Source of the DNA: Deltaproteobacteria bacterium
GTDB lineage: Bacteria; Desulfobacterota; Desulfuromonadia; Desulfuromonadales; Geothermobacteraceae
Direction: 5' to 3'
Assembly: GCA_003695205.1 (NCBI GenBank)
Contig: RFIO01000552.1
Coordinates: 1 to 6,645 of the forward strand
DNA: 6,645 nt
Position 1 is the stretch's first letter. Each line of letters starts with the position of its first letter. The notes under the pieces were generated by a model. It was not told the DNA's origin. It saw nothing but the letters and a program-made list of their open reading frames with translations, and did not search any database. Below, one piece after another: positions 1 to 3,990 of this stretch. The translations under genes and the position numbers were made by a program.

Positions 1-578
1 CCTATGTTCAGGTCGACACCGGCAGCGAAAAGATCTGGGCCGCGGCGCCCAAGTTCAATGTCAAGGTCGGCGATCCCGTTGTCGTGCCCCAGGGGATGGC
101 GATGGAAAACTACCATAGCAAAACCCTCGATCGTGATTTTCCGGTCGTCTACTTCGTTGACGGCGTCATGGTCGGTGGCGAACAGCAGCCGGCTCCGGCC
201 CCTCAGGGCATGCCCAAGGACCATCCCCAGGTCGCTCCTGCCGCCACTCCCCAGGTCGACCTGAGCGGCATCACCCCGGTCGAGGGCGGCCAGACCGTCG
301 AGCAGCTCTACAGCCAGACCGACAGCCTCAACGGCAAGAAGGTTTCGGTCCGTGGCAAGGTCGTCAAGGTGAATGAGAACATCATGGGCAAGAACTGGCT
401 GCATATCCAGGACGGCACCGGCGCCGACGGGACCAATGACCTGACCGTTACCACCGCCGCGACCGCCAAGGTCGGTGACACCGTGGTGGTTTCCGGCACC
501 CTGGTCGCCGACAAGGATTTCGGCTACGGCTACAAGTACGCCCTGATCATCGAAGACGCCGAGGTCAAGGCGGAATAA
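1..578 (+). CDS. NrfJ-like two-domain OB-fold protein, 5' end missing
   Basis: The reading frame is open from base 3 to the TAA at 576-578 and gives 191 residues; the start codon and any signal peptide lie before the window. The visible protein opens with YVQVDTGSEKIWAAAP, followed by a short beta-rich domain ending near YFVDGVMVGG. A Pro/Ala-rich linker follows (about residues 60-85). A second domain contains the stretch VSVRGKVVKV, then IMGKNWLHIQDGTG and VGDTVVVSGTL, which is the pattern of an OB-fold of the nucleic-acid-binding (tRNA anti-codon-like) type. Proteins with this pair of domains are commonly annotated as NrfJ-related or OB-fold DNA-binding proteins in Geobacter-like bacteria; many are exported, so nucleic acid binding should not be assumed. 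Biochemical role is unknown. The gene ends at a strong terminator and is not co-transcribed by design with the signalling operon downstream. Family assignment is from recalled motif resemblance. Confidence 0.75.
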   Translation, partial: YVQVDTGSEKIWAAAPKFNVKVGDPVVVPQGMAMENYHSKTLDRDFPVVYFVDGVMVGGEQQPAPAPQGMPKDHPQVAPAATPQVDLSGITPVEGGQTVEQLYSQTDSLNGKKVSVRGKVVKVNENIMGKNWLHIQDGTGADGTNDLTVTTAATAKVGDTVVVSGTLVADKDFGYGYKYALIIEDAEVKAE

Positions 579-589
579 CGGACCCCCAC

Positions 590-629
590 ACGGGCCCGCG
601 GAGAGCGGACATCCCCGCGGGCCCGTTTT
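590..629 (+). terminator. Rho-independent terminator after the OB-fold gene
   Basis: The arms ACGGGCCCGCGG (590-601) and CCGCGGGCCCGT (615-626) form a perfect 12-bp GC-rich stem with a 13-base loop, and the right arm runs into TTTT (626-629). It starts 11 bases after the TAA of the OB-fold gene. The T-run is short, but the stem is very stable. The next start codon (635) comes only five bases after the last T. Confidence 0.88.
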
Positions 630-634
630 ACTTC

Positions 635-1183
635 ATGCCTGACCATCTTTTTTCCTTCCTCTGGTTCTACCTCCTTCTTTTGGTTCAGCGTCTGGCTGAA
701 CTCTGTCTCTGCGCGCGCAACAGGGCCGCCATGGCTCGACAGGGCGGTCGCGAAATCGCCCCTGACAGCTACCGCTGGATGGTCGCGCTGCACGCCGGGT
801 TCTACCTGGTTCTGCTGCTGGAAGCCTGGCCGTTCAGGATTCCCGCCGACCTGCTGACCTGGTCCATGCTCGGACTCTGGTTGCTGGTGCAGGGGATGCG
901 CTACTGGGTCATCGCCTCCCTGGGTCGACTCTGGACCACGCGCATCATGATCCTGCCCGGCACCAGGCTGGTCCACACCGGTCCCTACCGGTTCCTGAGG
1001 CACCCAAACTACCTGGTCATCACCCTCGAATTCGCCATTGTTCCCCTTCTGCTGCGCGCGCCGCTGACCCTGCTGCTTTTCGGTCTCGCCAACCTTGTGG
1101 TGTTGCGCCAGCGCATCGCCCTGGAGGAAGAAGCCCTCGCGAGCCTCGTCTCATCGTCCTCGCCTCCCGGCAAGAAAGACTGA
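635..1183 (+). CDS. ICMT-family (isoprenylcysteine carboxyl methyltransferase-like) membrane methyltransferase
   Basis: The gene encodes a 182-residue integral membrane protein. Hydrophobic segments lie at about residues 4-22, 48-65, 72-95 and 127-156. The family signature is clear: HTGPYRFLRHPNY at 114-126, an acidic residue at E132, and the C-terminal R160-x-x-x-E164-E165 pair. In ICMT/PEMT-type enzymes these positions form the S-adenosylmethionine pocket at the membrane face. Eukaryotic ICMT methylates prenylated cysteines; bacterial relatives such as B. subtilis YpbQ methylate small lipid-like products (alkylpyrones) made by a neighbouring type III polyketide synthase. No such synthase is in this window, so the substrate is unknown. 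The ATG at 635 is chosen because the next in-frame ATG (731, residue 33) would remove the first membrane segment. No Shine-Dalgarno sequence precedes 635, and the upstream terminator ends at 629, so how the gene is transcribed and started is unclear. Confidence 0.85.
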   Translation: MPDHLFSFLWFYLLLLVQRLAELCLCARNRAAMARQGGREIAPDSYRWMVALHAGFYLVLLLEAWPFRIPADLLTWSMLGLWLLVQGMRYWVIASLGRLWTTRIMILPGTRLVHTGPYRFLRHPNYLVITLEFAIVPLLLRAPLTLLLFGLANLVVLRQRIALEEEALASLVSSSSPPGKKD

Positions 1184-1208
1184 CCCACCGTTTTCGCCGG
1201 CAAACCAT

Positions 1209-1237
1209 TTGACCTGCCGCCCCGGCGCGATTAAACT
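1209..1237 (+). promoter_or_regulatory. Candidate sigma70-type promoter for the receptor operon
   Basis: TTGACC (1209-1214) and TAAACT (1232-1237) are separated by 17 bases. They match the -35 and -10 consensus at five and four of six positions. The predicted transcript would begin near 1243-1245, just before the first stem of the structured leader (1252), which supports the placement. It lies in the only sizeable gap upstream of the three-gene operon. No GG/GC pattern of a sigma54 promoter was found. Short promoter boxes occur by chance, so this is a prediction. Confidence 0.42.
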
Positions 1238-1243
1238 GGTTCA

Positions 1244-1390
1244 ATTCCGGGTTGGCGATCCGAACCGATTGATTCGGCGCCAAACGGAGGGGGCCCGTTT
1301 CACTCAGTTTTCCCGCACCAGGGCAGCCCGCCCTCCGTACCGGACACTGTTGTCGAGCCGGATCGGCTCCATGTTGTCAGGGAGGGTGCC
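1244..1390 (+). promoter_or_regulatory. Structured 5' leader with alternative SD pairing (candidate RNA switch)
   Basis: Three hairpins can be drawn by eye. Hairpin 1 (1252-1283): TTGGCG (1252-1257) pairs with CGCCAA (1278-1283), and after a two-base bulge CCGAA (1260-1264) pairs with TTCGG (1273-1277). Hairpin 2 (1284-1338) begins on the next base: ACGGAGGG (1284-1291) pairs with CCCTCCGT (1331-1338). Inside it GCCC (1293-1296) pairs with GGGC (1321-1324) around a 24-base loop. Hairpin 3 (1355-1369): GAGCCG and CGGCTC around GAT. The right arm of hairpin 2 can instead pair with the ribosome binding site: CGCCCTCC (1329-1336) with GGAGGGTG (1381-1388), eight pairs including one G-U. The two pairings exclude each other. 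No match to cobalamin, TPP or c-di-GMP riboswitch consensus was recognised. The pairings are seen directly; the switching function is inferred. Confidence 0.5.
1381..1386 (+). promoter_or_regulatory. Ribosome binding site of the TonB-dependent receptor
   Basis: GGAGGG sits four bases before the ATG at 1391 and fixes that start. The same hexamer occurs at 1286-1291 in the leader, and its complement CCCTCC lies between them at 1331-1336, so access to this site may depend on leader folding. Confidence 0.8.
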
Positions 1391-3424
1391 ATGAAGGGTA
1401 TTGCCCGGTCCCAAACTCGCTGCCTGCTCGCGAGCCTGCTCATTTTTCTGGGACTGCTGTCGCCGTCACCGCTGAAGGCCGCTGGCGGCCCCGCCAGTCT
1501 CGACCTCGAACAGCTGATGCAGCTCGAGGTCACCACCGCAGCCCGTCAGCCACAGGGGCTCTACGATACCGCCGCAGCGGTCTTCGTCATCACCGCCGAA
1601 GACATCCGCCGCAGCGGAGCCGAAACCATTCCCGACCTGCTGCGCATGGTTCCGGGCCTGCAGGTCGCCAGCATCAACGCCAACGTCTGGGCGGTCACCG
1701 CGCGCGGCCTCAACAGCCGCTACGCCAGCAAGCTGCTGGTGCTGCAGGACGGACGAACCCTCTACAACCACCTCTTCTCCGGCGTCTACTGGAATACCAA
1801 GGACCTGCTGCTTGAGGACATCGAACGCATCGAGGTCATCCGCGGGCCAGGTGCCGCACTGTGGGGCGCCAATGCCGTGAATGGCGTTATCAACATCATC
1901 ACCAAAAACGCCGCACACACCCTCGGCACCCTGGTGACTGCCGCCGCCGGCACCGAGGAACCGTACGCGCTGCAGGCCCGCCAGGGGCTGCAGCTGGGTG
2001 AAGGGACCTTCCTGCGGCTGTTCGCCAAGGCCTTCGCGCGCGACAGCGGAACCCTCCCCTCGGGGCAGGACGATTCCGATGACTGGCGGCAGGTGAGAGT
2101 CGGCTTTCGCCTCGACCACGACATCGACCTGAAAGACCGCTTTATGCTCGAAGGTGATATCTATCGAGGCGATGCCGGCGAAACCTTTGAGATCGGGACC
2201 CTGACTCCCCCCTACGGCACCACCCTGACCGACGACACCGAATTGACGGGCGGGCACCTGCTCGGCCGCTGGCAACGGGTTTTCTCGGCGACATCGGACC
2301 TTACCCTGCAGGCATTCTACGACCGCGCCCGCAATCAGGATATCGGTGCCGGCCAGACCCGCCAGACCTTCGATATCGACCTGCAGCATCGCTTCAGCCT
2401 TGACCGGCATCAGCTGGTCTGGGGGCTCGGCTTCCGCCATTACCGAGACGATACCCGGCAGGGCGCGATCATCTCCTTCGACCCTGCCAGTGACAATCTG
2501 AACCTGTGGACCGCCTTTATCCACGACCGGTTCGAGCTGGTTGCCGACCGGCTGAATCTGATTGCCGGCACCCAGGTCGAACACAATGACTTCAGTGACA
2601 TCGAATGGCAGCCAACCCTGAGACTGCTCTACACCCCCCGGCCATTTTTCAGCTTCTGGCTGGCCGCCAGCCGCTCGGTGCGCACCCCCAGCAGGGCCGA
2701 CACCGCCATCGACCTGCGCCAGGCGGTGGTTCCCACCGCCCTGCTGCCACCCCCCTGGAACAGCCTGGGGGCCCCATCTGTCGCCCAGTTCTCGCTGATC
2801 GGACAGTCCGACTTCACGACCGAAAAAGCCTGGACCTTTGAACTGGGAGGCCGTTGCCAGCCGCGCGCCGACCTCTACCTGGAGGCGGTACTGTTCCACA
2901 GCCGCTATCACGATCTGCGCAACGCCGATTTCGGTGCCCCCATCAACGAAGGCGACCGCTGGCTGATCCCTATTTACGGCGGCAACCAGCTCGACGCGCG
3001 CACCTTCGGGCTGGAACTGGCGGCCGACTGGGTGGCGCGCCCCTGGTGGAAGCTGCAGGGGGCCTACACCTGGATGAATGTTCTGGCAGAGCTTAACCCG
3101 AACTCCAACTACCAGGGCTTTCTTACGGCCGCCGAGGCCAATCCGCACCACCAGGCCTCCCTGCGCTCGAAAATCGACTTCGGCCGCGACTGGGAATGGG
3201 ACCTGTGGCTGCGGGCGGTCAGCCGGCTTGAAAGCATCGGTATTGACGGCTACCTGACCCTGGACAGCCGGGTTGGCTGGCAGATCGACCCCCACTGGCA
3301 ACTGGAGCTGGTCGGCCGCAACCTGCTCAAGCCGCACCATGCCGAGTTCCTGTCGGACGCCCTCAACGCCCGTATGGTTGAGATCGACCGCAGCCTGCTG
3401 GCACGACTCTCCTGGTCTTTCTGA
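1391..3424 (+). CDS. TonB-dependent outer-membrane receptor, operon-linked to YfiR and a sensor kinase
   Basis: The product is 677 residues. A signal peptide covers about residues 1-30 (basic start, hydrophobic stretch LLASLLIFLGLL, likely cleavage after LKA). The mature N-terminus reads SLDLEQLMQLEVTTAAR, where the TonB box probably lies. The plug domain follows at about 57-173, with VFVITAEDIRRSGAETIPDLLRMVPG, LLVLQDGRTLY, IERIEVIRGPGAALWGANAVNGVINIITK. The rest is a 22-stranded-type beta-barrel with the late motif LVGRNLLKPHHAEF and a terminal phenylalanine (LARLSWSF), the usual sorting signal for outer-membrane barrels. There is no FecA/STN-type signalling domain before the plug. Members of this family take up siderophores, cobalamin or other large ligands by TonB; the ligand here cannot be read from sequence. 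The gene leads an operon: YfiR starts 14 bases after its TGA. This linkage suggests a sensing or sensing-plus-uptake role (inference). Translation may be controlled by the structured leader. Confidence 0.93.
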   Translation: MKGIARSQTRCLLASLLIFLGLLSPSPLKAAGGPASLDLEQLMQLEVTTAARQPQGLYDTAAAVFVITAEDIRRSGAETIPDLLRMVPGLQVASINANVWAVTARGLNSRYASKLLVLQDGRTLYNHLFSGVYWNTKDLLLEDIERIEVIRGPGAALWGANAVNGVINIITKNAAHTLGTLVTAAAGTEEPYALQARQGLQLGEGTFLRLFAKAFARDSGTLPSGQDDSDDWRQVRVGFRLDHDIDLKDRFMLEGDIYRGDAGETFEIGTLTPPYGTTLTDDTELTGGHLLGRWQRVFSATSDLTLQAFYDRARNQDIGAGQTRQTFDIDLQHRFSLDRHQLVWGLGFRHYRDDTRQGAIISFDPASDNLNLWTAFIHDRFELVADRLNLIAGTQVEHNDFSDIEWQPTLRLLYTPRPFFSFWLAASRSVRTPSRADTAIDLRQAVVPTALLPPPWNSLGAPSVAQFSLIGQSDFTTEKAWTFELGGRCQPRADLYLEAVLFHSRYHDLRNADFGAPINEGDRWLIPIYGGNQLDARTFGLELAADWVARPWWKLQGAYTWMNVLAELNPNSNYQGFLTAAEANPHHQASLRSKIDFGRDWEWDLWLRAVSRLESIGIDGYLTLDSRVGWQIDPHWQLELVGRNLLKPHHAEFLSDALNARMVEIDRSLLARLSWSF

Positions 3425-3438
3425 CACGGAAGGCGTTC

Positions 3439-3990
3439 ATGCTCGCTTCTGCCGCCAGATTCCTGCTGCTTCTGTTCCTGCTTCTGCTGCCGACCACCCC
3501 CGGGCAGGCCGGCTACAGCGAAGCGGAAGTCAAGGCCGCCTTTTTGGTCAACTTCGGCCGATTTGTCGAATGGCCGGCCGCGGCTGCGCCGCTGGCGCGG
3601 CAGGAATTGCGCATCGGCATCATGGGGAACAATCCCTTCGGCCCTGCTCTTGGACCACTTGCAAGCCAGACCGTTGCCGGTGTACCGGTGCGATTTGCGC
3701 GCATATCCACCCTGAAGGAAGCCGCCCGTTGTCACATCCTCTACCTTTCCCCGTCCCTGGGACCGAAGGTCAGGCGGATTCTGCGGGGGCTCGAAGGCAG
3801 GCCGGTCCTGACCGTCAGTGACAAAAAAGGTTTTCTGGAGGAAGGCGGGGCCATTGAACTGATGACCATCGAACAGCACATCCGCTTCGCCATCAACCTC
3901 GAGGAATGCGGGCAACATGGCATGAAGGTCAGTTCCCGCCTGCTGGAACTTGCCCGCTACGTCATCATGCCGAAAGAGGAACAGAAATGA
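3439..3990 (+). CDS. YfiR/DUF4154 family periplasmic regulator
   Basis: The product is 183 residues, exported by a signal peptide (about residues 1-24, MLASAARFLLLLFLLLLPTTPGQA). Family marks are VKAAFLVNFGRFVEWP (31-46), GNNPFGPAL (63-71), CHILYLS (98-104), VLTVSDKKGFLEEGGAIELM (123-142), the FAINL motif (150-154) and SSRLLELARYV (165-175). In Pseudomonas aeruginosa, YfiR binds the periplasmic CHASE8 domain of the diguanylate cyclase YfiN (TpbB) and represses it, while the lipoprotein YfiB relieves that repression. Here the next gene encodes a kinase with a similar periplasmic domain, so direct control of that kinase is the likely job (inference). Only two cysteines are present (C98, C157), whereas the P. 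aeruginosa protein forms two disulfides. The ATG at 3439 is preceded by GGAAGG (3428-3433) at five bases spacing. The stop overlaps the kinase start by four bases (ATGA), which implies translational coupling and balanced amounts. Confidence 0.92.
   Translation: MLASAARFLLLLFLLLLPTTPGQAGYSEAEVKAAFLVNFGRFVEWPAAAAPLARQELRIGIMGNNPFGPALGPLASQTVAGVPVRFARISTLKEAARCHILYLSPSLGPKVRRILRGLEGRPVLTVSDKKGFLEEGGAIELMTIEQHIRFAINLEECGQHGMKVSSRLLELARYVIMPKEEQK

Noticed and set aside
530..1003. Minus-strand open frame across the terminator and methyltransferase
   Set aside because: Its translation is low-complexity Q/P/G-rich sequence, and it crosses a strong plus-strand terminator and a clear membrane protein gene.
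1199..1206. GGCAAACC, resembling part of the c-di-GMP-I (GEMM) riboswitch
   Set aside because: The second conserved segment (GGGACGCAAAGCC-like) and the paired stems are missing, and the match lies upstream of the predicted transcription start.
1244..1390. Cobalamin riboswitch before a TonB-dependent receptor
   Set aside because: No B12-box-like GCCACTG or the flanking conserved core was found in the leader.
1466..3427. Long minus-strand open frame (653 codons) opposite the receptor gene
   Set aside because: It is an antisense shadow of a GC-rich gene. Its translation is rich in G, V, Q and A with no recognisable domain, while the plus strand encodes an unmistakable TonB-dependent receptor.
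3906..3986. Earlier ATG for the kinase, adding 27 residues
   Set aside because: It would overlap YfiR by 85 bases, has no well-spaced ribosome binding site, and adds a His/Pro/Cys-containing tail that does not fit the family. The ATG at 3987 has GAGGA at six bases spacing.
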